Positions 37,803 to 45,884 of a stretch of DNA of 64,000 nt are shown piece after piece. Origin of the DNA: AWTP1-13 sp963775835. Its GTDB lineage: Bacteria > Pseudomonadota > Alphaproteobacteria > Rhizobiales > Hyphomicrobiaceae. The translations under genes were made by a program, and so were the position numbers. Each line of letters starts with the position of its first letter. Position 1 is the stretch's first letter. The DNA is taken from positions 248,001-312,000 of the forward strand of contig CAVZKV010000002.1 of assembly GCA_963775835.1 (NCBI GenBank), written 5' to 3'. The notes beneath the pieces were generated by a model, which saw only the letters and a program-made list of their open reading frames with translations, did not search any database and was not told the DNA's origin.

Positions 37803-39050
37803 TTAGTTGGCACCGCCGGCGCTGACCTGGGCGCCGCGCGTCACCTGCCAGGCAAGCGCCACGGCCAGCACGAGCAAGGCGGCGGCCAGCAGAAAGGCCA
37901 GGCCCGGCAGCTGCGCGGCCCCGCCGCGCGCAATCGACCAGGCAAACGTCAAGCTGAACAGCCCCGGACCAATGAGACCCGCAACGGCCATGATGCTGGC
38001 GTTGGCGCCCTGCAGTTGCCCTTGCTCGGAGGCGGTGACAAGCTTGCTCATCATCGCCTGCGTGGCCGCACCGGCGATGCCCCACAGTGCCATCACCGGA
38101 ATGCCCGCCCAGAATTGCAGGCTTGTGCTGGCCACGCCATAGATGGCAAAGCCCACGGCCCCAAACAGCAAGCCGACCAGCAAGGTCCGGCGTTCGCCGA
38201 TCCTAGCCACGACCGGCTTGATCAAGGTGCCCTGCACCAGGCCCGACATGATGCCGATGGCGGCCAGCGACAATCCCATCATCTGGCTGTCCCAGCCGTA
38301 GCGATAGGACGTGTACAGCACGGCGATGGCCGGCAGCGAAGCGTGGGCCAGCTGGTGCAGGAAAGTCACCCCTGCCAGGCCCAAGAGCTCGGGCCGCCGG
38401 CGCAGGAGCTTGAGCGAACCCACCGGATTGGCCCGCGCCAGGCTGAAGGCCATCCGCCGCTCCGGCGGCAGCGACTCGGGCACGAACACGTAGCCATAGA
38501 CCGCGTTCGCCAAACTAAAGCCGGCCGCAACCCAGAACGGCAGCCGCGGATCATAGGCGCCGAGGATGCCGCCGAGCGCCGGTCCCAGCACGAAGCCGAC
38601 GCCGAAAGCCGCACCGACGATGCCGAAGCTTTGCGCCCGTTTTTCGGGGTCCGTGACGTCGGCGATGTAGGCATAGGCGGTACCGAAACTGGCCGCCGTG
38701 ATGCCGGAAATGACCCGGCCGACGAACAGCCAGATGAGGTTGGGGGCAACCGCCATGAGAATGTAGTCGAGGCCGTGTCCGGCCATGGAGATGAGCAACA
38801 CCGGCCGCCGTCCGAACCGGTCGGAAAGGGCGCCGAGCAGGGGCGAGCAGAAAAACTGCATGAGTGCCCAGGCCGTTCCGAACAGCCCGAAGATCTCCGC
38901 ACCCCGTGCCGTCTCCCCGACCATGCTCTCCACCAGTTTGGGCAGCACGGGAATGACGATGCCGAGCGCGATCACGTCGAGCAGCACGACCGCGAAAATG
39001 AAGGCGATCGCCGCCTTGCGAGGTTCCGGTCGGGGTGCAGGCTTCTGCAT
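37803..39050 (-). CDS. Tet-like MFS exporter (TCR/TetA family)
   Basis: A 415-residue, twelve-helix inner-membrane antiporter. The loop after helix 2 reads GALSDRFGRRPVLL, the MFS motif A, and LDVIALGIVIPVLPKLVE is the opening helix typical of the TetA/TCR group. Family members pump tetracycline or other drugs with proton exchange, but most chromosomal alphaproteobacterial members have unknown substrates, so resistance should not be assumed. An AAGGAG site precedes the ATG. It is transcribed with the following glycosyltransferase. Confidence 0.9.
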   Translation of the reverse strand: MQKPAPRPEPRKAAIAFIFAVVLLDVIALGIVIPVLPKLVESMVGETARGAEIFGLFGTAWALMQFFCSPLLGALSDRFGRRPVLLISMAGHGLDYILMAVAPNLIWLFVGRVISGITAASFGTAYAYIADVTDPEKRAQSFGIVGAAFGVGFVLGPALGGILGAYDPRLPFWVAAGFSLANAVYGYVFVPESLPPERRMAFSLARANPVGSLKLLRRRPELLGLAGVTFLHQLAHASLPAIAVLYTSYRYGWDSQMMGLSLAAIGIMSGLVQGTLIKPVVARIGERRTLLVGLLFGAVGFAIYGVASTSLQFWAGIPVMALWGIAGAATQAMMSKLVTASEQGQLQGANASIMAVAGLIGPGLFSLTFAWSIARGGAAQLPGLAFLLAAALLVLAVALAWQVTRGAQVSAGGAN

Positions 39051-39451
39051 TGGGCTCCTTGGGTTGTCACGCCTCCGCGAAGGCGCGTTTGTGCCGAGCT
39101 CCCTTGAGGCACGCCTCTATACAAGCCGCCGCCGTTTTACGCGACCGTGTCGCCGGACCGCCTACCTGAAGGGCGTCCAATATAGCCGCAAAAGCCGGCA
39201 CGATCACACACCGAGCCAGCGTTGGGGCAAAACCTGCGCGGCGTGTGGCGGGCGTCGTTTCCCAGCGCCTGGACGGCGCTGGCGGTCGAGGCAGGCCAAT
39301 GCGATGAGGGCAGTGCGCCCTTGGGGCCTCCCGCAGCGACAACTCCAACCGAAAGATAAAGAAGGCACGCATGGCGCCCGATCGGGCGCGGGCGTGGACG
39401 CGCGCCTGCCACCCGGACGTCCGCGCCGCCAAGCGGGGCCGACGCGGGCGC
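39051..39451. other. Intergenic region between purQ and the MFS gene
   Basis: 401 bases downstream of purQ and upstream of the MFS start, both on the minus strand. It should hold the MFS promoter and perhaps the purQ terminator. No hairpin with T-run, no strong promoter and no convincing gene were seen. Confidence 0.45.
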
Positions 39452-40141
39452 TCAAGTCAGGGTGACGAGCAGGCTTTCAAACAGCCGGCGGCCGTCCGAG
39501 CCGCCGAGCAGGGGTTCGAACAGGCGCTCGGGATGGGGCATCATGCCCAGCACGCGCCGGCGGCCATCGCAGATGCCGGCAATGTTGCCTTGGGCGCCGT
39601 TGGGATTGGCGGCGGCGGTGACCTCGCCGGCCGCGTCGACATAGCGAAAGACCACGCGGCCCTCGGCCTCGAGCTCCTCAAGCGTGGCCCGATCGGCAAA
39701 ATAATTGCCCTCCCCGTGCGCGATCGGAATGCGGATCACTTCGTCCTTGTCATAGCTGCTGGTGAACGGTGTGTCGGTTTGCTCGACCCGCAGGTGCACG
39801 TCCTTGCATACGAAGCGCATAGACGCATTGCGCATCAGGACGCCGGGCAATAGGCCCGCCTCGCACAGCACCTGGAAACCGTTGCAAATGCCGAGCACCG
39901 GCGTGCCGGCCGCCGCCTTGGCCACCACGTCACGCATGATCGGAGAGTGAGCCGCCATGGCGCCGGTGCGCAGATAGTCGCCGTAGGCGAAACCGCCGGG
40001 AAGCACGATGAGGTCGCTCGCCGGCACCACGGCCTCGCCGTGCCACACCAGCGACACGGGCGCCCCGGTCACCTTTTCCAGGGCCACCTTGACGTCGCGG
40101 TCGCAATTGGAGCCGGGAAAGACGATGACGGAGGCGTTCAT
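39452..40141 (-). CDS. purQ: Phosphoribosylformylglycinamidine synthase subunit PurQ
   Basis: The 229-residue glutaminase subunit of FGAM synthase supplies ammonia to PurL. It is a class I amidotransferase: the nucleophile Cys lies in GTPVLGICNGFQVLCEAGLLPG near residue 85 (read in parts), and His and Glu in MPHPERLFEPLLG near residue 205. The opening SVIVFPGSNCDRD is characteristic of PurQ. The start at 40141 has a GGAG site; a GTG nine bases upstream is possible. It follows a secreted-protein gene by nine bases and is downstream of purS. Confidence 0.96.
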   Translation of the reverse strand: MNASVIVFPGSNCDRDVKVALEKVTGAPVSLVWHGEAVVPASDLIVLPGGFAYGDYLRTGAMAAHSPIMRDVVAKAAAGTPVLGICNGFQVLCEAGLLPGVLMRNASMRFVCKDVHLRVEQTDTPFTSSYDKDEVIRIPIAHGEGNYFADRATLEELEAEGRVVFRYVDAAGEVTAAANPNGAQGNIAGICDGRRRVLGMMPHPERLFEPLLGGSDGRRLFESLLVTLT

Positions 40142-40150
40142 GTTCTCCAC

Positions 40151-40804
40151 CTAACCCGCCGGTAGCACCCGGAAACTCGCCAAAAAAGCCTCGATCAATT
40201 GTCGGTGCTGCTCGTACTCGCCCTGAGGCGCCCGCGCCAGCAGGCGATAGCGTACGCCGGGCGTCACCACAAACTTTACGGCCGCGCGCCGTTCGCCTAA
40301 CCCCAGGAACTTGACCTCGGAGCAGAGCACATCGGCAGTGTAAGCAACTCGCCCCTCCTCGAGAACCTGCTTCACATTTTCGATCTTCACGCGCGCCCGG
40401 TCGGATTCCCCGCAAACGGCCTCCGGCAATTCGCCTTTGAAGGCCTCCTCCCCATAACCGGCGGCAAGCGCCGGGCCGGCCTTGCCGGCGTCGTCAGCGA
40501 CGGTTTCGGCCCCAGCCTCGAACACCAAAGAGGAAGTGGCGCTGGCCTCGGCGCTCTTTTCTGCGTCGAATTCGGTCGAGCAAATGGCATCGATGGTGCC
40601 CGGGCCTTCCTCCTGCCGGCAGCCAGTCGGCACGTTGACCGTGAAGCGGTGGGGAGCAGGGCTTTCGAGGGTCAGCATGGAGGACTGTTGCGCCGCCAGG
40701 GGTGTCAGCAGCAGCGCAATCAGGCCGGCGGCCGCACCCAAGGCGCACCACGCCGGCACGCCAACGCTCTCCAGGCCGCGCGCCGTCAATCGCGGTCTCC
40801 TCAT
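40151..40804 (-). CDS. Secreted or membrane-anchored protein of unknown function inside the pur operon
   Basis: A 217-residue protein with an N-terminal hydrophobic stretch (residues 15-38, ending LTPLAAQQ), likely a signal peptide or anchor. The mature part is beta-rich with three or four Cys (VPTGCRQEEG, DAICSTEF, EAVCGESD, ADVLCSEVKFLG), which could form disulfides, and ends in a helix (HRQLIEAFLASFRVLP). I do not recognise a family. Its ATG overlaps the purS stop (ATGA) and its stop is nine bases before purQ, so it is made together with purine enzymes although exported. Confidence 0.82.
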   Translation of the reverse strand: MRRPRLTARGLESVGVPAWCALGAAAGLIALLLTPLAAQQSSMLTLESPAPHRFTVNVPTGCRQEEGPGTIDAICSTEFDAEKSAEASATSSLVFEAGAETVADDAGKAGPALAAGYGEEAFKGELPEAVCGESDRARVKIENVKQVLEEGRVAYTADVLCSEVKFLGLGERRAAVKFVVTPGVRYRLLARAPQGEYEQHRQLIEAFLASFRVLPAG

Positions 40805-41043
40805 CTGAAGAGCTCGTAGGCGTAGTTTTCGATGACGGTGTTGGCGAGCAGCTCCTTGCACATGCGCTCCACGAGCTCGCGTGCCTTACCCTCGTCGGCC
40901 TCCGCCAGATCGACCTCGATGTACTTGCCTTGCCTGACCTCGTTCACGCCCCTGAAGCCGAGACCAGAAAGCGCGGTTTCGATGGCTTTTCCCTGCGGGT
41001 CCAGCACCCCGCCCTTCAGTGTGATCTTGATGCGCGCCTTCAT
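40801..41043 (-). CDS. purS: Phosphoribosylformylglycinamidine synthase subunit PurS
   Basis: This 80-residue protein is the small structural subunit of FGAM synthase, bridging PurL and PurQ. The sequence KARIKITLKGGVLDPQGKAI, then FRGVNEVRQGKYIEVDLAE and MCKELLANTVIENYAYEL are diagnostic. The start at 41043 gives the standard length. It overlaps the following secreted-protein gene by four bases and follows purC by 97 bases. Confidence 0.97.
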   Translation of the reverse strand: MKARIKITLKGGVLDPQGKAIETALSGLGFRGVNEVRQGKYIEVDLAEADEGKARELVERMCKELLANTVIENYAYELFR

Positions 41044-41140
41044 GGTCACTTCATGGTCACTTGGCTCGTGTTTTCTAACCGGTGGTTGACACAGCGCTTC
41101 CCCGCTTGCCGCTGGCGCGGCCGCCGCCATGACTTATGCG

Positions 41141-41917
41141 TCAATTCGGTTTGGAGCTCACCAACACCGGCCCCGATCCCTTGGGACGCGGGTTTTCCGT
41201 GAGCACCCCGAGCCGCCGCGCCACTTCCTGATAGGCTTCGAGCACGCCGCCCAAATCGCGGCGGAAGCGGTCCTTGTCGAGCTTGTCGGACGTGGCCGCG
41301 TCCCAGAGCCGGCAACAGTCCGGGCTGATCTCGTCGGCGAGGACGACGCGCATCTGCTCGTTTTCCCAGAGGCGGCCGAACTCCACTTTGAAATCGATGA
41401 GGCGGATGCCAATGCCGGAAAACAAACCGACCAGAAAATCGTTGACGCGGATCGCCAACGCCATGATCTCGTCGATCTCCGGCGGCGTGGCCCAGCCGAA
41501 GGCGGTGACGTGCTCTTCCGATACCATCGGGTCGCCCAGACCATCGTTCTTGTAATAGAACTCGATGATCGAGCGCGGCAGCGCCTTGCCTTCTTCGAGC
41601 CCGAGGCGCTGCGCCAGCGAGCCGGCCGCGACGTTGCGCACCACCACCTCGAGCGGGATGATCTCGACCTCGCGGATGAGCTGCTCGCGCATATTGAGCC
41701 GACGCATGAAGTGCGTCGGCACGCCAATGTCGTTGAGCTTCAGAAAAATGTACTCCGAAATGCGGTTGTTGAGTACGCCTTTGCCCTCGATCAGGGCATG
41801 CTTCTTGTTGTTGAAGGCCGTCGCATCGTCCTTGAAATGCTGGATCAGCGTGCCGGGCTCGGGCCCTTCGTAGAGCACCTTGGCCTTGCCCTCGTAGACA
41901 CGACGCCGCCTGTTCAT
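41141..41917 (-). CDS. purC: Phosphoribosylaminoimidazole-succinocarboxamide synthase
   Basis: This 258-residue SAICAR synthetase joins CAIR and aspartate with ATP. The opening RRRRVYEGKAKVLYEG is the phosphate-binding strand pair; FKDDATAFNNKKHALI, the motif RNVAAGSLAQRLG and RLIDFKVEFGRLWE are family hallmarks. Length is normal for the bacterial form. The start at 41917 has a GAGGA site; the frame is open upstream without family resemblance. It heads the purC-purS-x-purQ group. Confidence 0.97.
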   Translation of the reverse strand: MNRRRRVYEGKAKVLYEGPEPGTLIQHFKDDATAFNNKKHALIEGKGVLNNRISEYIFLKLNDIGVPTHFMRRLNMREQLIREVEIIPLEVVVRNVAAGSLAQRLGLEEGKALPRSIIEFYYKNDGLGDPMVSEEHVTAFGWATPPEIDEIMALAIRVNDFLVGLFSGIGIRLIDFKVEFGRLWENEQMRVVLADEISPDCCRLWDAATSDKLDKDRFRRDLGGVLEAYQEVARRLGVLTENPRPKGSGPVLVSSKPN

Positions 41918-42249
41918 TCGTGGGGTCCTCGAAATCGCGTTCAATGGGACTGCAGCATGATCCGAACCGAAGCACCCTCGGCTGGGGCGTTGGTTTTCGC
42001 ACCGCAGCAAATGAGGGACGAAAAGGTTCAGCTCCCGGGGAGCCCGGGGCGGACACTAGCGGAAGGGGAGGGGAGAAACAATCTGATCGGCTAGCGCGTC
42101 AGGGTGGCAAGCTCGAGCGTTCCGGTTTGTCTTGTCGCTGCCGCTCGGGTATGCCTCAGGGTCTGGCAGGATTGGGCCGAGCCCAAGCCCCGGGGCGCAG
42201 GGCAAAAAGCCGCTACAGCCGAGGCTCAAGCGGGGGCAGGAGGTAACAG
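41918..42249. other. Divergent promoter region of purC and the zeta-subunit gene
   Basis: 332 bases between divergent genes. Promoters for both should lie here, and the zeta-subunit gene has a GGAGG site at its right end. I see no PurR-type palindrome or riboswitch-like fold that I can support. Confidence 0.45.
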
Positions 42250-42582
42250 ATGACCACTTTTGATAATCGCGAGCGTTCGTTCGAGAAAAAATTCGCGATG
42301 GATCAGGAGCTTAAGTTCAAAGCCGAGGCGCGGCGCAACCGGCTGCTCGGGCAATGGGCGGCCGCGAAGCTGGGGCTGAGCGGGAGCGAGGTCGACGACT
42401 ATGTCAAAGCCGTTCGCAAGGCGGATCTGGCGGAAAAAGGCGACCAGGACGTGCTGCGCAAGCTTCGCCAGGACTTCGACCAGAAGGGGGTCAATGTCAC
42501 CGACGCGGAGCTAAGCCGCGCGATGGGCGAGTTCCTGGCCTCGGCGGTGGCCGCCATCGAGGCCGAGGCCAAAAAAAGTTAG
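42250..42582 (+). CDS. F1-ATPase inhibitor zeta subunit (DUF1476)
   Basis: This 110-residue helical protein matches the alphaproteobacterial zeta subunit that binds F1-ATPase and blocks ATP hydrolysis. The N-terminal inhibitory region is TTFDNRERSFEKKFAMDQEL; the helical core includes EARRNRLLGQWAAAKLGL and QDVLRKLRQDFDQKGVNV. The family is restricted to alphaproteobacteria, which supports the taxonomic call, and it usually sits next to purC as here. A GGAGG site precedes the ATG. Confidence 0.95.
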   Translation: MTTFDNRERSFEKKFAMDQELKFKAEARRNRLLGQWAAAKLGLSGSEVDDYVKAVRKADLAEKGDQDVLRKLRQDFDQKGVNVTDAELSRAMGEFLASAVAAIEAEAKKS

Positions 42583-42743
42583 CCCTGCAACTCATGCGGG
42601 GCGCGCCCGGCGCGTCGGGGCTCGGGCGTGCCAGCGCGCCGTGCCGGCCAGCGGGGGGTAGGGTCCACATTGACTTGGCCGTGGCGCCACATTACCTGCT
42701 TGGCCAACGTCGACCGCCAAGCGGGCCACAGGAGAACATCACC

Positions 42744-43580
42744 ATGGCTGCGAAATCGTCGACCGCGCGGCGCGCCAATGTCGCCTCTGTCGATCCCATT
42801 TGGGCGGCGGTCCGGGGCGAGGCGGAGGAGGTTGCCGCCAGCGAGCCGGCGCTCGGAGGGTTCATTTTTGCCACCATCCTGAGCCAGGCGACCCTGGAGG
42901 AGGCCGTTTGCCATCGTCTGGCGCAGCGGCTCAATCATTCCGATGTCGATGCCGGCCTGATCGGCCAGACCTTTGTGCAGGTGCTGAGCGAACAACCCGA
43001 GCTGGGGCGCGCCTTTCGCGCTGACCTTGCCGCCGTGTTCGATCGCGATCCGGCCTGCAACCGCTATATCGAGCCGTTGCTCTACTTCAAAGGCTTCCAC
43101 GCGCTCGTCACGCACAGATTTGCCCACGAGCTTTTGCAGCGGGGTCGGCGGGACTTCGCCCTCTACCTGCAGAGTCAGAGCTCGCGCATTTTTGCCGTCG
43201 ACATCAATCCCGCCGCCAAGATCGGCATCGGTATCATGTTCGACCACGGCACCGGCATCGTGGTCGGTGAGACGGCGAGCATTGGCGACAACTGCTCACT
43301 GCTGCAGGGCGTGACGCTCGGCGGCACCGGCAAGGAGACCGGGGATCGCCATCCCAAAATCGGCGACAATGTGATGATCGGTGCCGGCGCCAAGGTGCTG
43401 GGGAACATCAGGGTCGGCAATTGTTCGCGGGTTGCCTCCGGCAGCGTCGTGCTCAAGGACGTGCCGCCCGAGACGACGGTGGCGGGCGTTCCCGCCAAGG
43501 TGGTTGGGCCTGCCGGCTGCCCCGAGCCGGCGCGCACCATGGATCAGCGGCTGCTCCCCGACGATTGCGGCTGCGGCTAG
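42744..43580 (+). CDS. cysE: Serine O-acetyltransferase
   Basis: This 278-residue enzyme makes O-acetylserine for cysteine synthesis. The N-terminal helical domain (residues 15-150) is followed by a left-handed beta-helix with hexapeptide repeats: IGIGIMFDHGTGIVVGET, SLLQGVTLGGTGKETGDRHP (active-site His and Asp) and the closing AGVPAKVVG. The CG-rich tail (DDCGCG) may include the part that binds cysteine synthase. The start has a GGAG site 11 bases upstream. A DUF3126 gene follows 11 bases later, so the two are likely one operon. Confidence 0.95.
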   Translation: MAAKSSTARRANVASVDPIWAAVRGEAEEVAASEPALGGFIFATILSQATLEEAVCHRLAQRLNHSDVDAGLIGQTFVQVLSEQPELGRAFRADLAAVFDRDPACNRYIEPLLYFKGFHALVTHRFAHELLQRGRRDFALYLQSQSSRIFAVDINPAAKIGIGIMFDHGTGIVVGETASIGDNCSLLQGVTLGGTGKETGDRHPKIGDNVMIGAGAKVLGNIRVGNCSRVASGSVVLKDVPPETTVAGVPAKVVGPAGCPEPARTMDQRLLPDDCGCG

Positions 43581-43591
43581 GGAGATCGGCC

Positions 43592-43807
43592 GTGAACCCG
43601 CAGGAAATGGTCCGCATTCAGAACTACCTTCGCAAGGTGTTCGGCACCAAGACCTTGTCGGTCAGGGCGCGCCCGAAGATCAAGGATTCGGCGGAGGTCT
43701 ACGTCGGCGACGATTTCGTTGGTACGCTGACGGTCGATGATGAAGACGGCGAGCTATGCTATCAGTTCCAGATGGCTATTCTCGACCTCGACCTCGAAGA
43801 CGTCTGA
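43592..43807 (+). CDS. DUF3126 family protein
   Basis: This 71-residue protein starts at GTG 43592 with an AGGGAGA site. It reads NPQEMVRIQNYLRKVFG, then DSAEVYVGDDFVGTLTVDDE and an acidic end (ILDLDLEDV), matching the small conserved DUF3126 family of alphaproteobacteria. No activity is known. Its place directly after cysE is seen in related genomes to my knowledge. Confidence 0.88.
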   Translation: MNPQEMVRIQNYLRKVFGTKTLSVRARPKIKDSAEVYVGDDFVGTLTVDDEDGELCYQFQMAILDLDLEDV

Positions 43808-43823
43808 GCGACGGACTACCACA

Positions 43824-44357
43824 ATGGCACTCTACGAACTCGACGGCATTGGCGTCGAGGTGCCTGCGAACGGCCGCTATTGGGTGGCCGAAAATGCCAC
43901 CGTGCTTGGGTGCGTGCGGATCGAGGAGGATGCCAGCATCTGGTTCAACGCGGTGGTGCGCGGCGATACCGAGCCAATCGTCCTCGGCGCGCGTGCCAAC
44001 GTGCAGGACGGCTGCGTGCTGCACACCGATATTGGATTTCCCCTGCTGATCGGTGCCGAGGCGACCATCGGTCATGGGGCGATGCTGCATGGCTGCCGGA
44101 TCGGTCGCGGCAGCCTGATCGGCATTGGCGCCGTGGTACTCAACGGCGCCCAGGTCGGCGAGGAGTGCCTCATCGGTTCACACGCGCTGATCCCCGAGGG
44201 CAAGGTGATCGCGCCGCGCTCGGTGGTGATGGGATCGCCGGGCAAGGTCACGCGCCAGGTCACGGATCGTGATCTGGCAAGGATGCGGGAGAGTTTCGAG
44301 GCCTATGTCAGCCGCGCCCAGCAATACGCCCGCGGCTTTCGCCTGCAACGCAGCTGA
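43824..44357 (+). CDS. Gamma-class carbonic anhydrase family protein
   Basis: This 177-residue left-handed beta-helix protein shows hexapeptide repeats throughout. The zinc ligands of the gamma class are present: His in CVLHTDIG near residue 72, and two in ATIGHGAMLHGCRIG near residues 90-95. WFNAVVRGDTEPI is the conserved Arg/Asp region. Many such proteins are called YrdA/PaaY-like; carbonic anhydrase activity is not certain. The start at 43824 gives the usual opening (ALYELDGIG). It probably shares transcription with DUF3126 and cysE. Confidence 0.93.
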   Translation: MALYELDGIGVEVPANGRYWVAENATVLGCVRIEEDASIWFNAVVRGDTEPIVLGARANVQDGCVLHTDIGFPLLIGAEATIGHGAMLHGCRIGRGSLIGIGAVVLNGAQVGEECLIGSHALIPEGKVIAPRSVVMGSPGKVTRQVTDRDLARMRESFEAYVSRAQQYARGFRLQRS

Positions 44358-44385
44358 AAAAGACAGCCCGGAAAAAAACTGGCCG

Positions 44386-44419
44386 AAAAAAAAGGCCGGA
44401 CCGGTGCATCGGTCCGGCC
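44386..44419 (-). terminator. Intrinsic terminator after the BTLCP gene
   Basis: A perfect ten-base stem ggccggaccg-gtgcat-cggtccggcc spans 44394-44419. On the minus strand it is followed by eight T (44393-44386), so it ends transcription from the BTLCP gene. The same hairpin may also stop plus-strand reading from the carbonic anhydrase gene, although no T-run follows on that side. Confidence 0.93.
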
Positions 44420-44480
44420 GCAAGATCAGACCCGGCTGTTTGCTGAGGGCGATCCGGCCTGCATCGGTTGCGCAGGGGGC

Positions 44481-45131
44481 TCAGCGCTCGCGCCGAACGC
44501 CCGCCAGAGGCAAGGTGGAGTTTGCCGCCTTCGGGTCGAGCGACATCCAAACCCTGGTGTTGAGGTAGGATTGGCGCATGACGAAATCGTAGGGCGTGCG
44601 GTGCCAGATCTTCACCTCGTCGACCTTGTTGTCGAGAATGAAGTCGCCTTGCATGGTGCGCACAGTCAGGACGGCGTGGCCTTCGCCCTTTTCATCGCGC
44701 ACCACCGTGACCAGCAGCGCGCTCGCCGGCCAGCCGCGGGCCAACAGGCGCTTGCGCTTGAGAAGGGCAAAATCTTCGCAATCGCCCCGGGTGGTCGGGA
44801 TGGTCCAGTATTCGGTCTGGCCGTAGATCTCCAGGTCCGTGGCGGGTGTGATCTCACGGTTGACGGCTTGGTTGATTGAGTGCAGTTCGCTCAGGCGCTC
44901 CGGCGTTGCCGAGAAGCGCTGTTCCTCCTGCGGTCCCAGCTTGCATTCTTCGGGCATGCGCTGGCAAAATTCCACGAAGCCGTAGGGCGGCTGGGTGACG
45001 CCAAACACCCGCATGTAGGGCGAGGCGCGATCTTGCCCGCGAGGTAGGCCCATCGGTTCGGCGCTCGCCGAACTTGACCAGGCCGCGACGCTCGCCGCAA
45101 TCGCCAGAAGGGTAACGCCAACGCGTGTCAT
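44481..45131 (-). CDS. Transglutaminase-like cysteine proteinase (BTLCP)
   Basis: This 216-residue exported protein has a signal peptide (residues 1-24, ending SASAEP). The catalytic triad of the BTLCP family is visible: Cys in TTRGDCEDFALLKRKRL, His in GEGHAVLTVRT, and Asp in FILDNKVDEV. FVEFCQRMPEECK is a typical N-terminal segment. Such periplasmic proteases include LapG, which cleaves LapA-type adhesins; no LapD or large adhesin is visible here. The start could be at 45137 instead; a GGGG site favours 45131. A strong terminator follows. Confidence 0.92.
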   Translation of the reverse strand: MTRVGVTLLAIAASVAAWSSSASAEPMGLPRGQDRASPYMRVFGVTQPPYGFVEFCQRMPEECKLGPQEEQRFSATPERLSELHSINQAVNREITPATDLEIYGQTEYWTIPTTRGDCEDFALLKRKRLLARGWPASALLVTVVRDEKGEGHAVLTVRTMQGDFILDNKVDEVKIWHRTPYDFVMRQSYLNTRVWMSLDPKAANSTLPLAGVRRER

Positions 45132-45311
45132 GCTCATCCCCGACAACCAACGCCATCGTACGCGACGGGCCTGACTTTTTGCTGAGGCACCGCCAGACAT
45201 TTTGACTCAACTTGTCCTCGGGTTTGGCGCGAATTGCTCCGCACCCAGACACCCTTACTCAACGATCTCCTGCGTTTCCGGTTCCGGCTGCGCCTCAAAC
45301 CGCCCACCCCC

Positions 45312-45687
45312 TCAACCGAAATAGCGCCGCAGCGCTGCCGGGTTCTGAATGTCGATAAATTGCACGCCGAAGCCCTGCGCGTGGTGGCGCATGACACGGG
45401 CGCGGAGTTTGCCGAGCATCACCTCGGTAGCAATCTCGGCTCGCGCCGGGGTTTCTCTGCAGGCGCCCGAGATCGATACGTCCAGCACCCCTGCAGGCGA
45501 GCACGACCCCTTCCGCCAGGGTGAGCTGGCTCACAGTGTTGCTGGGGGCGATGCGCTCATGCCGGCGCTCGGCCGCATCGCGGCCCGGCAGCGTGACCGC
45601 GAGGCGCCTGTGAGGTCGACGGTCCGGTGCGATCCGCGACAGGACGCCCAGCGAGCGGCGGGCGAAAGGCGTCTGGCTGCCTGACAT
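45312..45687 (-). CDS. PilZ domain protein (one frameshift)
   Basis: Removing one base from CCCC at 45507-45510 joins an N-terminal part to a clear PilZ C-terminus, giving about 124 residues. The early RRPHRRLAVTLPG looks like the start of one PilZ domain (RxxxR motif), but it runs directly into AERRHERIAPSNTV, the start of a second. The second domain continues VLDVSISGACRET (the D-x-S-x-x-G motif) and GFGVQFIDIQNPAALR. PilZ domains bind cyclic di-GMP. The head looks like a remnant of a deleted first domain. The frameshift may be a sequence error. Confidence 0.65.
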
Positions 45688-45884
45688 CGGAACCCGTGGC
45701 TGTTCAGGGCGGCTCTAGCTGAGTGGCCCTGCGTGATCCGTGCAACGTGCGCACGAGCCGCGTAGGTGGGCCGTCGAGCGCACTATCAAGGGTTTGATTT
45801 AACGAACGCCTAACGGCTGGGCCGATCGGGAACAAGGCTGGCTCGGGCGCGCCGCCAAGGCGCCGATCACGCGCCCAACGCAGC

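Noticed and set aside
37803..39050. Tetracycline resistance gene
   Set aside because: The protein is in the TetA/TCR family, but most chromosomal members are not resistance genes and no regulator or mobile element is adjacent.
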